A stretch of DNA of 64,000 bases, taken from positions 96,018,951 through 96,082,950 of the forward strand of contig OX393550.1 in assembly GCA_947650365.1 (NCBI GenBank). Reading direction: 5' to 3'. The notes beneath the pieces are model-generated. The model saw only the letters and a program-made list of their open reading frames with translations. It was not told where the DNA came from and ran no database searches. This document shows, piece by piece, positions 45,816 to 57,397 of this stretch. A program made the position numbers and the translations under genes. The DNA comes from Chamaelirium japonicum (lineage: Eukaryota; Streptophyta; Magnoliopsida; Liliales; Melanthiaceae). Every line of letters starts with the position of its first letter. Position 1 is the stretch's first letter.

Positions 45816-47124
45816 GTTTACCTTGATTTCTTTCCCATTGGCAAGGGTCACAGAAACTTCAGCTTTTAGCGGATTGATGATGCTCACCTGAACTTTGAAC
45901 TTTGAATCTTGTGAATCGGTACCATTGTTTAGCCGATGTTGGATCAATAGATTTTACAGTTCCAAGGAGATTGACAACCTTTTTTATCTATTGTGATTGT
46001 GAGGTTGTTGAAGGGATAGAGTGAGCTTGGACCTAAATTTCCAAATAATCAAATATATACTCTTCTGGTTGCATGTACGGAGTGCATCGGTCGAGAATGA
46101 GCGCATCTCTATTGAAACACCAAGGTCCAGCATTCCAGATCTTCTCCATGGTCTCTGGCTTATATACTTAAAGATAAAAATGATGCTTCATAATATTCAG
46201 ATATACTCATCTTTTCTAACATATTCCAAGCTTTTTAGGATGCTTTCTTTGAACCCAGCAACTCAAAATTTTCTACCAGACTGGACTCTTCCTACCATTG
46301 AAGATTGTCATTCTATGGAGTCCTTCTCATCCTCCTCCCCTAGTTGAATGAACGCTTGGATAGACGTTTCTTTGAGTTTCCTCTGCAGGATGCAGATTAT
46401 GTCTTCCTCTTCCATCATTGTGGTCCTGCCAGGTAGGGGTAGTTTAGGGTATTGGATGGATAGAACAAGCGATATGAGATATGAGAGAGTGGGTGGAGGG
46501 GTGGAAGAGGAAGTGAGAAGTGTGTGGAGTGGTGGAAGTGGAATTGGGAAGTGGGGGTGGTGTGGGGATTTCGTAGAGAGGAAGGAAGAAAGAGCCTGAG
46601 TGTTGATGGATTAGCGAAGGGGGAGGTGTGGCGGGATGAAGGGGATAGTAAGTGGGATGGTGGTATAGCTAGATTGGGTGAGGGATAGGATCGCCTGACG
46701 AGCAGGGGAATGGCAAAGGGGGGGCTTCGAGAAGGAGAATTAGGGTTGTGGGATTTAGGGTTCAAGAATAGGGGGGGGGGGGGGGGGGGGGCAAATGGGT
46801 TAGAGAGAATAAAGAGGAGAGAGGAGCTTGGATAAATGGAGATCTTGGAAGAGGAGGAGATTGGGAGAATTGAGAAGGAGAATAGGTGTTGGAGGAGCTA
46901 GGGTTTGCGGAGGTAATGGGTGGTAAAGGATTAGAGAGAGTGAGGAGAGAGGAGCTTGGATTGACACTTGGAGATATGGAAGTAAAGCAATGATATAGGA
47001 ATCTTGAGATGGAGGCAGAGATAATGGGGGGAAGGGGATGGACTCGCCTCTAAGGAAGAGAGAGAAGCTTCCACAAAAATAGGAAGGGGGTAGGGGATGG
47101 ACTCAGGCTTCAACTTATAGTGCA
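45816..47124. other. Intergenic, purine-rich tract and G-run
   Basis: The plus strand is strongly purine-rich at 46430-47100 (gaggaagtgagaag-type words, with gagaggagcttgga repeated near 46820 and 46950). A run of about 21 G residues lies at 46771-46791. No gene is recognised; the long minus-strand frames here are compositional. Confidence 0.4.
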
Positions 47125-47420
47125 CTAGTAAGAAACCCGGGCAATGCTCAAATGTGCTTGATGCACGTCATTTGACAAAGACGATATCACAGTTGTTCGA
47201 AGAAGTGTGAAATCTGAAGTCAGTGTGATTCACTTGTTAGAGAGAGAGAGAGAGATTAACATCAAATGATAAATGCCATTGAACAAAAATTTGTCATCTT
47301 TATGGTAGATTTTTAAATGGATTTAAAAGAGAGCCGCGTTCACACACGGAAGAAGAATTAGCTCTTTAAAAGATGTCCACGTGTCACAACACGGGAGAGA
47401 GGCTTCCATTTTAGTATAGA
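47125..47420 (-). mobile_element. Short non-autonomous Helitron, copy 1
   Basis: On the minus strand it begins TC after a host A (plus ...agtatagat at 47413-47421) and ends CTAG (47125-47128) after the cattgcccgggtttc hairpin word. It is 296 bp long and carries a GA microsatellite and the word cacgtgtcacaacacggg. Confidence 0.7.
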
Positions 47421-47422
47421 TA

Positions 47423-47717
47423 CTAGTAAGAAACCCGGGCAATGCCCGAATGTGCTTGATGCACGCCATTTGGCAAAGACGACATCACAACTGTTCGAAG
47501 AAGTGTAAAATATGAATTGAGTGTGATTCACTTGTTAGAGAGAGAGATTAACATCAAATGATCATTAAATGCCATTAAATGAAAATTTATCATCTTTATC
47601 GTAGGCTTTTAAATGGACTTAACAGAGAGCCATGTTCACACACAAAAGAAGAATTCTAACTCTTTAAGAGACGTCCACGTGTCACAACACGGGAGAGAGA
47701 CTTCCATTTTAGTATAT
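47423..47717 (-). mobile_element. Short non-autonomous Helitron, copy 2
   Basis: This is the same family as copy 1 and lies in the same orientation, with only a TA dinucleotide between the two. The 3' CTAG is at 47423-47426. The 5' end is slightly worn (agtatat). Confidence 0.7.
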
Positions 47718-47718
47718 A

Positions 47719-48560
47719 CTAGTCTAAACCCGGGCCATGCCTCGGAGGCCATCGAGGTCATGAAACATAACTTTAACAATTATAAATAAGATCATCATCA
47801 AGTCGTGTTATCAACTGAAGCACCAAAGCAATCATAATTTTTTTTTTAATAAATACTTAATACCCATAGCAATAAGCTTAGGACCATGACGTGGGTGAAC
47901 TTGTGATGGTTGCTCTTGCCCCTGACCCATTGTTTCCTTGCTATTCTACTCTCTCGATCGCATCTCGATAAAATAAACAATAATTTATTTATAGTGATAT
48001 ACAAATTTACAAATTGATAAATCGATGAGAGAAATATCCTGCTTTCAAACCCAATAACAGAAATGAGGGAGAGAGAGGCCTGACTCCAAACTCAACAACA
48101 TAGATCTTTCTCGTTTGAGAGAGAGAGAGAGAGACTTCACATCTCTTGATTCTCCTTGTGTGCAAGGAAAAATCACTCCTCCCCTTAACCTCCCTCTATT
48201 TTTTGCTTGCCAACAACAACGGCTGGCCCATACTCATACCACAATACACCTTCCCTTTCTCCCTATATTTCTATTGAAACTCGAGGGTTAGATGGGGATG
48301 AATATATATAATGTAATATACCGAACATAGTTATTGCGAAAATTAATATCTTAAAGAGATTCAAGAGAAGTACATTTGCACTATTGGGAATTGGAATGGT
48401 CATGAAGCAACGATCGAATGATCTGACTCGTGACCCTTGGTATCCCTAAAGTGGCTCATGATCACAACCATCGAATGCTTCATTCATGGTTTTTGAAGAT
48501 CACTATTTAAGGGGTAATAAAAACCTTGCCATAAAATATGTCATAAAAATATGCCATAAT
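47719..48560 (-). mobile_element. Third Helitron-like end, extent uncertain
   Basis: The sequence ctagtctaaacccgggccatgc at the junction gives another CTAG end with a GGGCC hairpin word of a different family. The segment at 48490-48590 is shared with 1287-1370 inside the first Helitron. The far end is not identified. Confidence 0.35.
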
Positions 48561-48602
48561 ATAAATAATTTATTTCGATTTCACATTCAGGCTCATTCTC
48601 CT

Positions 48603-49273
48603 CATCCTGGTACTACTCTCACCCGAGCACGCTTAACTACGGAGTTCTTACGAAATCCGTAGCGGCGCACGGTTTTAAAACGTGTCTTCTATGCTTGGGA
48701 GGGGAAATTATATAAGCAGCTCAAGATCTCCTTCTCTCCAGGCGATGTGGGGCTAACTCATGGCCTTGTACACCTCACCTCACCTCACCTCATCCATCTT
48801 GGCATTCCCGCCTCAGGAGTCTTGGCTCTTGGCTCTTGGCCTATTGGATCTTGGTCGTCACAATCCACCCCTCTTAGGGCTACACGTCCTCGTGTAGGGT
48901 TAGACCCCTCCATTGCGAGGAGAACCGGCTCTGATACCATTTTGTAACATCCGCCCCAAACACACAAGATATTGTCCGCTTTGCCCGTGCCCGCACGAGA
49001 ACTTCCCAGGGGGTCACCCATCCCGGTACTACTCTCACCCGAGCACGCTTAACTACGGAGTTCTTACGAAATCCGTAGCGGCGCACGATTTTAAAACGCG
49101 TCTTCTATGTTTGGGAGGGGAAATTATATAAGCAACTTAGGATCTCCTTCTCTCAAGGCGATGTGGGGCTAACTCATGGCCTTGTACACCTCACCTCACC
49201 TCATCCATCTTGGCATTCCCGCCTCAGAAGTCTTGGCTCTTGGCTCTTGGCCTATTGGATCTTGGTCGTCACA
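48603..49273 (-). mobile_element. Cassandra TRIM element (5S rRNA-derived LTRs)
   Basis: In minus orientation the 5' LTR is 48943-49273 (331 bp, tgtgacgacc to gatgttaca). It is followed by tggtatcagagc (48928-48939), the methionine tRNA primer site. A very short interior (48863-48942) ends in a purine-rich aagaggggtgg. The other LTR (48603-48862) is partial. Each LTR contains a stretch nearly identical to plant 5S rRNA. A tiny element without genes, Met primer site and 5S-bearing LTRs is the definition of Cassandra. It is broken at one side. Confidence 0.85.
48996..49090 (-). repeat. 5S rRNA-derived stretch within the Cassandra LTR
   Basis: The minus strand reads aactccgtagttaagcgtgc, then gagagtagtacc, gggatgggtgacc, cctgggaagt. 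This covers the internal control region (A box and C box) of plant 5S rRNA with few differences. The 5' third of 5S is missing, so it is not a working 5S gene. A second copy lies at 48604-48680. Confidence 0.85.
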
Positions 49274-50156
49274 GTAGTCCCTCATGTTCATTCTGACGGC
49301 CGGTGATTGTGATTTGATAAGATATCTATGCAGTAATATATGACAAATTACTCATGTAGCATACATTTACTCTGGTACAAATAATATAGTGGACTTAGTG
49401 AAAACCCCTTTCTAAGAGATGGTTTTGAGCTCCAATCCGTACAAGATGTCCATTTGAACTCTAGCCCATTCCACAGAAGACATGTTTTACATGACACGTT
49501 TTACAACAAGTCCTTGTTGACTATTTCAACCCCTTCAAATGATAAAAATGTCATTTCATTACCAACCAAGTATCAATTAAGGCAACAATGTTTCAATTCA
49601 GTTACTACAATGATTTTGCTGTAATTACAGTGAAATCACTCCCAACTGAATAGTTATGATACAGTGAAATCGCTGTAGCTGGTATAGTGAAATCACTATA
49701 GTAGATTAACAATTCGACCGGGAGTATCAATTTAGGTATTATAGTTATCAATTTAGTTTCTATAGTGATTTCACTACTACCGAATAGTTACTACAAAAAT
49801 TTGGTTCCTACAAAAAAAAGTTATGAAGGGACTCAACGCTAAAGAAAACTAAGTAAGGGTTTATCGAAATACAGGGTCAAACAGTTCATTTACTGTGGCA
49901 AAACCTTTTAAATGTGTAAAAATCATCCGCTAGATGGAGGGAATCCAACGATTGAGGCCCTTCGGGAGATTTGACATTTTTTAAATAATTAAATCATATA
50001 AGAAAAGATCTGAGGACTTCCGGCCGATATGTAGGGCAATTGGCAAATGGGCAATGGTTCCACCAAATTCCAATCACATTGTGATGAATCATCCAAACTG
50101 ACCCCTGTAAGTCCATCATCCAGGAAGACCAAACCTAGATGGACGGGTGGGATGAG
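49274..50156. other. Intergenic with a short palindromic-word array
   Basis: At 49600-49830, tgatttcac, acagtgaaatcac and ctatagtg words recur in both orientations, as in the larger array at 20440. The part at 49900-49975 matches 735-815. No gene is seen. Confidence 0.45.
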
Positions 50157-51021
50157 AGTAATGCTATTTAACCAACGCCATAGCCAACCTATATAGTTGG
50201 CATCTCTTGATTGGTGGGACTATGAGCCATGGGATGAACCCTAAGGGTTGCCACCACCAACGATCGCCACCGTCGGCCACCACCCATCGCCACCGTTGGC
50301 AACCACCCCCGCAAGTTGTAGCTAGTGGTGGATCGCTATTGGTGGGCGGCGGCTGGTTGTGGTGGTATTCCCTTAGAATTCATCCCTTGGCCAATAGTCC
50401 AGCCAATCAGGTAGCGGACGGGGAGATGGTCCGTGGGCATGGTTGCCCGCAGCATCGGAGCCTGTGGTGGAACTCCAATGGTGGGCAGCGGCCGATGGTC
50501 GTGGCATTCCCCTAGGATTCATCCCTTGGCCAATAGTCCAGCCAATCAGACAGCGAGCAGGTGATGGTTTGCGGGAGTGGTTGCCGACAGTGTAGTAGCC
50601 GGTGGTGGATCGCCAATGATGGGCGACGACCGGTGGTGGTGGCATTCCCCTATAGGATTCTTCCCTTGGCCAATAGTTCAGCCAATCAGGTAGCGGGCGG
50701 GCGATGGTTTGCGGGGGTGGTTGCCAGCAGCATCATGGCCGGTGGTGGATTTTCAATGGTGGGCGGTGGCCGATGGTCGTGGTATTCCCCTATGATTCAT
50801 CCCTTGGCCAATAGTCCAGCCAATCAGGCAGCGGGTATTCGCCGGGGTGGTTGTCGGCAGTGTCGTAGCCGGTGGTGGATCGCCAATGATGGACGACGGC
50901 CGGTGGTGGTGGCATTCCCTTATAGGATTCTTCCCTTGGCCAATACTCCATCCAATCAAGAGATACCACCTATGCATGTTGGTAATGGGATTAGCTATGA
51001 CGTTGGTTAAATAGCATTACT
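50157..51021. mobile_element. MULE-like MITE with internally amplified end
   Basis: The outer 21 bp, beginning agtaatgctatttaacc, is perfectly inverted at 51001-51021. The arms continue, less perfectly, through atctcttgattgg and gggactatgagcc. A 12 bp direct repeat, gggtgggatgag, flanks it (50145-50156 and 51022-51033). The interior carries five tandem units of 135-141 bp beginning at about 50368, 50506, 50641, 50782 and 50922. Each contains the right inner arm, cccttggccaatagtccagcc. It lies some 250 bp upstream of VTE3 copy 2. There is no coding capacity. Confidence 0.75.
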
Positions 51022-51132
51022 GGGTGGGATGAGGGTATTAAGCCATTCCTCCGTGGCCCCATACAACTCGTAGCGATCAAACCTGGACAATAGACGCGGC
51101 CTATCTCTACCTTCTGAAAATCTGTGGTGTTC

Positions 51133-51154
51133 GCTTGCTCTCTCTCTCTCTCTC
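51133..51154 (+). promoter_or_regulatory. CT-rich tract ahead of VTE3 copy 2
   Basis: A (CT)n run lies about 125 bp before the start codon, probably in the leader or core promoter, where such pyrimidine tracts are common in plants. No clear TATA box is seen. Confidence 0.3.
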
Positions 51155-51277
51155 TACAATCTTCCACACCCGCGCCCAAGACCACTGAGAAATTTGTACT
51201 GAAACCCTAGCCATGGAGTGATCATACAAGGAGCAGAGCAGGTTTTGCCTCTTGGGTTCTCGCTCTTTCACCATTTC

Positions 51278-54200
51278 ATGGCTTCCTCGCTCATGCTCAA
51301 TGGGGCTGACAACCTCAAATTCCTCAAGGGGCGGGCTCCAAATGGATTAGGGTTCTTGGGGTCTCGCCCCCATGGGGGATCCCTCCCCATCAAAATGGCC
51401 CTGCCGGCCCTTGGTGGCAGCAGAAGGGCCGGCTCCCCACTACCCAGATGCAGCCTCTCCTCCTCCTCCTCCTCCCGGCCGGCCTCACAGCCCAGGTTCA
51501 TACAGCACAAGAAGGAGGCCTTCTGGTTCTACAGGTTCCTCTCCATAGTCTATGACCACGTCATCAACCCCGGGCACTGGACCGAGGACATGCGGGACGA
51601 GGCCCTCGAGCCCGCCGACCTCTTCGACCGCCGGATGAAGGTCGTTGACGTGGGGGGTGGGACTGGGTTCACCACATTGGGGATCATCAAGCACATAGAC
51701 CCCAAGAACGTCACGATACTTGATCAGTCGCCGCACCAGCTCGACAAGGCGAGGCAGAAGGAGGCGCTGAAGGAGTGCACCATCATTGAGGGCGATGCCG
51801 AGGACCTTCCGTTCCCCACCGATTCTGTCGACCGATACATTTCCGCCGGAAGGTATGATTCTAATTGCCATCTTTATATTTCGGTCCGCTGGAAGATATG
51901 CTAGTTGAATTCTATCGGCCACATCATCCCTCTACCTACTATAGGATTCCTTAACACTCTATCGGTCAAAAAGGAAGTTTGTCGGATTTCGGTCAAATGT
52001 CTGGAAATTTTGTTTTTTAGAGGGAAGGTTTCGGTGGAAATTTGTGGGATTCGATCGAATTTCGATTGACTTCAATCAAAAGTCCGTCTACTTTATAGGT
52101 ATGTTGTGGAAAAAGTAATTAATGGGGGGAAAAGATGGAAGTTTTCACTGAAAAAGATGGAATATATTGCTAAAAAGATGTAATTTCAGTGAAATTATCC
52201 TGAAAAAACGGAATGGTGGATTTCGACCAAATGTCAGTCATTTCGGCCCATATTTCGTGATGTTGAACTGAAATTTGGTAATACGGAAATTACAGATGAT
52301 TTTTATGTTGGAACTTCGAACCTAAAAAAAGGGATATATTTGGACATTTTGTTGCAAATTTGTCGACATTTAATTTCATGCTCTCTTTATGATGATTCTT
52401 TACTTTTAACTATTGAATAATGGCGGCTCATTCTTGATTATTTTAGTTGCTAGTGCAAGCATTTCTTTTACTTTAACCACCATTATGCGATTGTCATTCT
52501 CCAGTATCGAGTATTGGCCTGATCCACAACGTGGAATCAAGGAAGCATACAGAGTCTTGAAACTCGGAGGATTAGCCTGTGTGATCGGTCCAGTACACCC
52601 AACCTTTTGGCTCTCTCGCTTCTTTGCGGACATGTGGATGCTCTTCCCTAAGGAAGAAGAGTACATTGAGTGGTTCCAAAAGGCTGGATTTAAAGATGTT
52701 AAATTGAAAAGAATCGGTCCCAAATGGTACCGTGGTGTGCGTCGCCATGGTTTAATTATGGGATGCTCTGTGACAGGCGTGAAAAGAGAATCTGGCGATT
52801 CTCCTCTTAAGGTTCTCTCTCCCTCCCTCTCTCTCTCATCATCTCTCTTTTGCTTTTCAGATAATGAGATGCTCTTGCATTACGTCTTGTTGATCATTCT
52901 GGTCTATTTGTTTCAATACCATGTTGATCAGGATCACATTAAACAGGCTGCCTTTTTTAATAAAGGAATAAATCTCATGTCATCATATATCGTTACACAA
53001 TCAATTGTTTTTTTTCCTGCTTATCTACTTCTCTATTAGTATTATGATACCTCAGATATGCAAACCTCAAAAGAAGTACTAACAATTAAACACATTTTAC
53101 CAAGTTACCTACAAAGGATACACAATTCTATTTCTGTGTGCTATGCATTTGATATCACATAAGTTGACTACGCATGAAGAACAAGGGCAGTTGTTTCACT
53201 CTATGCATTTAGTCAGTGCCTCACTTAGATGACGATAAAGGAGTCACTCCTAAATTTCCAATTCCCTAGAAATGGCCTGAAATAGATTTGAACCTTGTCT
53301 GATTGGCATAGACATGTTTGTTCCAATCTGGCCCCAAGAACTTTGATGGCACTGAATTGTGGTAAATACTGAAGTGACACACTGGTCACGACTTTGCTGT
53401 TTTGCTTCTCACACCTAAATCCAATGGGTCAAATATTTCCATTTGTTTGCCTGCATCGAAGTTAGGATTTGAATCTTCTTTAACATAATTCCTTTTATGG
53501 CGTATTGAATTTGCCGGAAGTAACAAAAATCTATTGGTGCCTGAAAAGGTTACCTGCTCGTTGTCTGTGTCATAGTTACGAAGTCGGAAAACGGAAAAAA
53601 AAAACGGCAAGGGAAAAAATCGGAAAGATACGATGAAAACGAAAAAAACGAAAAAAAAAACGTGAAAACATCGGAAAAACAAAAAAATCTTTAAAATTAT
53701 ACCAAGTATGTATATATGTCATTTTCCAACATTAAGTAATAAAAAGTTAAAAACATATAGCATATGCGTTTATTAAGCACGAACAAAATAAAACCCGAAT
53801 CCAATTTAAATCAAGACCAAACCTGACGTGTTTTATACACTTTTTTCCCGTTTCAAACGCGTATAAAACGCGTACGAACGTTTTTTTTCTGTTTGCTACG
53901 ACTTCGGATCGATACGTGTTTTATACTTGTTTTTTTCAAAAAAACGCCCGATCTGGTAACTATGGTCCGTGTGGCCTCATGTAAGGTTGCTATATGGTGG
54001 GATAGGGAGGGTGTCAAAGAAAAACAAGGGAAGAGCAGGGTAGCATTTTTCCCGATTACCTGGAGGAGATGGTAGCCATCTAGAGGAGGTAAGAGCCCGC
54101 TTGAATGATGTCATTATGTAGCCTGCCCAAAATAAGCCCAGAGTCCTCCTGGATGACGTCATCAGATAGCCCGCCCAAAGGAACTCCGAGCCTGACTGCA

Positions 54201-57200
54201 TTACGTCATGCTGACATCATCAGGCAGCCCACTCGAAAGAATCTCAGAGCCGGCTTGGTTGATGTGATCAGGTAGCTCGCTTGGAGGAGGCCCGATCCCG
54301 CCTGGAAGACGTCACGTTGACGACATTAGGTAGCTCACCCGTAGATCGGAGGTGGCCCGAGCCCGCTTGGATTATATCACATTGATGTCTTTAGGTAGCT
54401 TGAGCCTACCTGGATGACGTCATGCCGACGTCCTCAGTTAGCTCGCCCGGAGGTGGCCCGAGCTTGCCTGGATAACTTCACGCCTATGTCATTAGGAAAC
54501 TCGCTCGAAGGTGGTTCGAGTCCGCCTAGATGATGTTGCGCTGATGTCCTCGGGTAGCTCGTCTGGAGATGGTTTGAGCCTGCTCGGATGACATCACATT
54601 GACGTTCTCAGGTTACTCGCTCGAAGGTGGTTCGAGCCTGTTTGGATGACGTCATGCTAACATGATCAGGTAGCTCAATCGGAGGAGGTCCGAGCCCGCC
54701 TAGATGATGTTATCAGGTTGCCCACCCTGACGGAGGTAATGACCCGCTTGAGGTTGTCATGCTGACGTTGTCGGGTCGCTCGCCTTTAGAAGGCAACGGC
54801 TCGACCCAAATGTCGCCTGAGAGCTCACCAGGGAATGAGTTCAGACGATGACCCATGCCATCATCGATGGGCCCAAAGTTGAGGGTTTGTCCCGCGACAA
54901 TCTCCTGAGACAGCCGTCGATGAACACCCAAACCCACAACACTTGAGGATTTCTCGAACGAAAGTGAGGGCGCATGATAACGTGATTGTCGCATAGCTCC
55001 GTATAGGTGTCAGGCGGCGGGGCATGTGTCAGGCGATGCATCCACAGGGCTGACACAAATAAGTTGTTGACCCGGCTTTCGAAGCGTGATGCTTAGAAAA
55101 CGAGAGCGACATGTTTTACTCCCCTGACCAGCTCCTCGTCCGACGCCGGCACTAACCTGCACCAATTAGAGGACGACATGTGGAGACTCCCTGTTCCGAC
55201 CTGACATCCTTACACCAACGCTAACACGTCGCGTGAAGTCCGCCAGGGAGGTTTCCCCCACCATTGGACGCTGCCCTGCTTCGAGTTGCTTGACTGATTG
55301 CAAGATCTGGTCGACCACCTGCTCGCCTACTGAAAGGTCCTATTCTTTCGTGACCAAGACCACGTCCTCTGCCAAGATTTTTTGAGCAGTTTGACAGGCT
55401 CGAACCTTAATTGGTTCCATGAACTTCCACCCAGATTAGTGCCAAGCTTCATGGCGTTATCCTGTCTCTTCTTTGAGCAGTACCATTGCAACGAACCGCC
55501 CCCGAAATGCATCGAGTCTCTATTCGGACTGGTGATGGGAGCCCGTGATAACCTGAGAAGCTTCTCTACGAGATTCATGGCCGCCTACCTGGCTTTGGAG
55601 GACGTGACAGGGTAGGGGTGGCTTTGGAGGACGTGACAGGGTAGGATTTGACCGCCATTAGTGCTTTCTGGAGCACCCTCCCAAACGAAAGTAAGCTCCA
55701 TGACACCCTCATCATATTTGACCCCTACATGCTTGGCGACCTGTTCATCCTTATCCAGCAGCACATCAAGCTCAAGTATGCCGTCTTTGATAGAAAAGGT
55801 AAAACCAGCCCCATGGTTTCCGCCCTTTTTCTGGGTGGTCCCCTACTACAATCCCCTCCCCCCCCCCCCGACACACACACACACACTACTCTCTTCGCCA
55901 CCACCGCCCATCCACCAACCCACCCACACAAAACACCTAACACAACACCCTATAATCTAAGGGATTTTTTAAGTTGTAAACAAAGAACCATATATACGAT
56001 AGTGCCAACATGTAGATGGTAATAGGTGATCAAAGGATAATCCTTGATTTCCCCTGCTCCTTTTGAGATTGAGATGATGAAAGTGGCGCTAATACATTTA
56101 TCCACAGCTAGTAAGATTTATTTTATTAACATAGTGCGTGCCTGCATGTGAAGAACTAAGTGTCTCAACATGTGAACGAAACTGAATCTGGTAGCCTTGG
56201 CTATGTAACATTGGTCTGTAACTATTTGATCATCTTAATTTTCAATTTGGAAGAGAACTTTAAGCTCTTTAACCTCCTAGTTTTTCTACTTCATTTTCTT
56301 GTTAGTATTCTGCTATCCCTATAGAAAGAACTCAAAGAAGAACTTGAGCTATCTGATTTGTTGGACGCAATAATGAAGTCCTCTTAGTATATGCAAAAAT
56401 CCAGTGTCTTAAAACATCACTCATCTCAGCTTTGTTTAGTAGCATACTAAACATTTACTGGCCATGGTCAATTTTAGCTCATTCCACTGAGTTGCCTCCA
56501 ATCGTGGTGCTTGAGATAACTATCATTAGTCTACTTACACTCATGCTATATCTCATCTTACTCTTCGACTTGCCTAAAACTTGAATCCAAAAATGATTCT
56601 ATAGATTGGAAATAACCAGATTGGATATCCCTTCGAAGTGCTTCACAATTTTTTTTTTAGCATTTTGTCAATTTTAAGTCATAAGATTGGTATACATATT
56701 ATGCGTACTTTTGAAAAATGGGTTTATTGTTTTACAATCCATACCATTACCAGCAAGCCATGTCCTCTCTACTTGGGGTTGGCAAATAATGTTTTATAAT
56801 GTGACTTTTATATGAATCTTCCAAAACACGTGAGCTTCCCAAATTATTACACGTGAAATTGGAAAATTATCACATTTTATCATCTTAAAGTAAGTACTTC
56901 ATGAATTCTTCATATTTTATCATGTTTGACTTTAAGATCTTATGTTCAACATTCACTAAGCAATGCGAATCATAAATATGTTTTGCCAGAAAAGGTAATC
57001 AACTTTTTAAGGTGTTCACGTTCCCCAGCCTTCACCAAAGATGGACAAGTGGTTTCATACAAAGTTATCCCCACAAAGCCAAACGAGACTATTAGATGCT
57101 TCCATTTATTCGAAGGAGTATTGCAATGGAAAATATGAAGTTCCCCAACTTCATAGACATGATACAAGTTGCATATTTTGTCTTTTATAAAAGTATCTGT

Positions 57201-57397
57201 TACAATCTTCTGGCTGTGAGATTATTTGGGTTTTTTTGCAGCTTGGTCCAAAGACTGAGGATGTGGAGAAGCCTGTGAACCCATTTGCCTTCCTCTTGCG
57301 ATTCATTTTAGGTACCATTGCAGCGGCATATTTTGTTTTGGTCCCCATTTACATGTGGATTAAAGATCAGATAGTACCTAAAGGTTTGCCTATATGA
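51278..57397 (+). CDS. VTE3: MPBQ/MSBQ methyltransferase, VTE3-like, copy 2 (canonical)
   Basis: This is the plastid 2-methyl-6-phytyl-1,4-benzoquinol methyltransferase, needed for tocopherol and plastoquinone. Exons are 51278-51852, 52505-52811 and 57242-57397. All introns are GT-AG and in frame, giving 345 residues, close to the known family length. Residues 1-66 form a Ser/Arg/Gly-rich transit peptide (MASSLMLNG). HKKEAFWFYRFLSIVYDHV is at residues 77-95, NPGHWTEDMRDEALEPADL at 97-115 and the SAM motif KVVDVGGGTGF at 121-131. LDQSPHQL and EGDAEDLPFP follow, and FWLSRFFADMWMLFPKEEEY and GPKWYRGVRRHGLIMGCSVT are in exon 2. A C-terminal hydrophobic anchor at about 311-331 precedes IYMWIKDQIVPKGLPI. 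An in-frame ATG at 51218 exists but would add 20 residues not expected for the family. It is probably the functional paralogue of 5365-7981. Intron 2 is 4.4 kb because of insertions. Confidence 0.93.
51853..52504 (+). other. Intron 1 of VTE3 copy 2
   Basis: The 652 bp intron is three times longer than its counterpart in copy 1. Region 51960-52290 consists of irregular repeats of tttcggtcaaatttcg words. There is no gene. Confidence 0.6.
53572..53967. mobile_element. Foldback-like MITE candidate in intron 2
   Basis: The stretch opens with catagttacgaagtcgg and closes with gatctggtaactatgg, a partial inverse. The inside has A-rich cggaaaaa words on one side and cgttttttttc words on the other. 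It resembles a worn foldback element. The target duplication is unclear. Confidence 0.4.
53975..55970 (+). mobile_element. Broken gag-bearing LTR-type element in intron 2
   Basis: A capsid-like gag region at about 55380-55790 shows the landmarks NWFHELPPRLVPSF, FEQYHCNEPP and SLFGLVMGARDNLRSFSTRF, the pattern of Ty3-like gag. It is preceded by a minisatellite (about 54070-54730). I recognise neither LTRs nor pol. It is broken with several breaks and looks old. In repeat-rich build it resembles the gag-only element at 12269, but it is a different family. A C-run followed by a CA microsatellite lies at about 55858-55886. Confidence 0.6.
54070..54730 (+). repeat. Minisatellite with TGACGTCA words
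   Basis: Degenerate units of roughly 60-70 bp follow the pattern gcccgcctggatgacgtca, then tgacgtcatcaggtagctcg and a ggaggtggcccgag spacer. Three perfect TGACGTCA palindromes occur, at about 54154, 54414 and 54644, with many one-off variants. Confidence 0.65.
55971..57241 (+). other. Rest of intron 2 of VTE3 copy 2
   Basis: AT-rich. Region 56740-56930 matches intron 2 of copy 1 (7570-7770) and so is ancestral intron. No other feature is seen. Confidence 0.5.

Noticed and set aside
46415-46765. Minus-strand Ser/Pro-rich frame of 116 residues
   Set aside because: It is explained by the purine-rich plus strand. It has no domain, start context or splice support.
48996-49090. A functional 5S rRNA gene
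   Set aside because: The 5' third of 5S is absent and the stretch sits inside an LTR with a Met-tRNA primer site beside it, so it is Cassandra.
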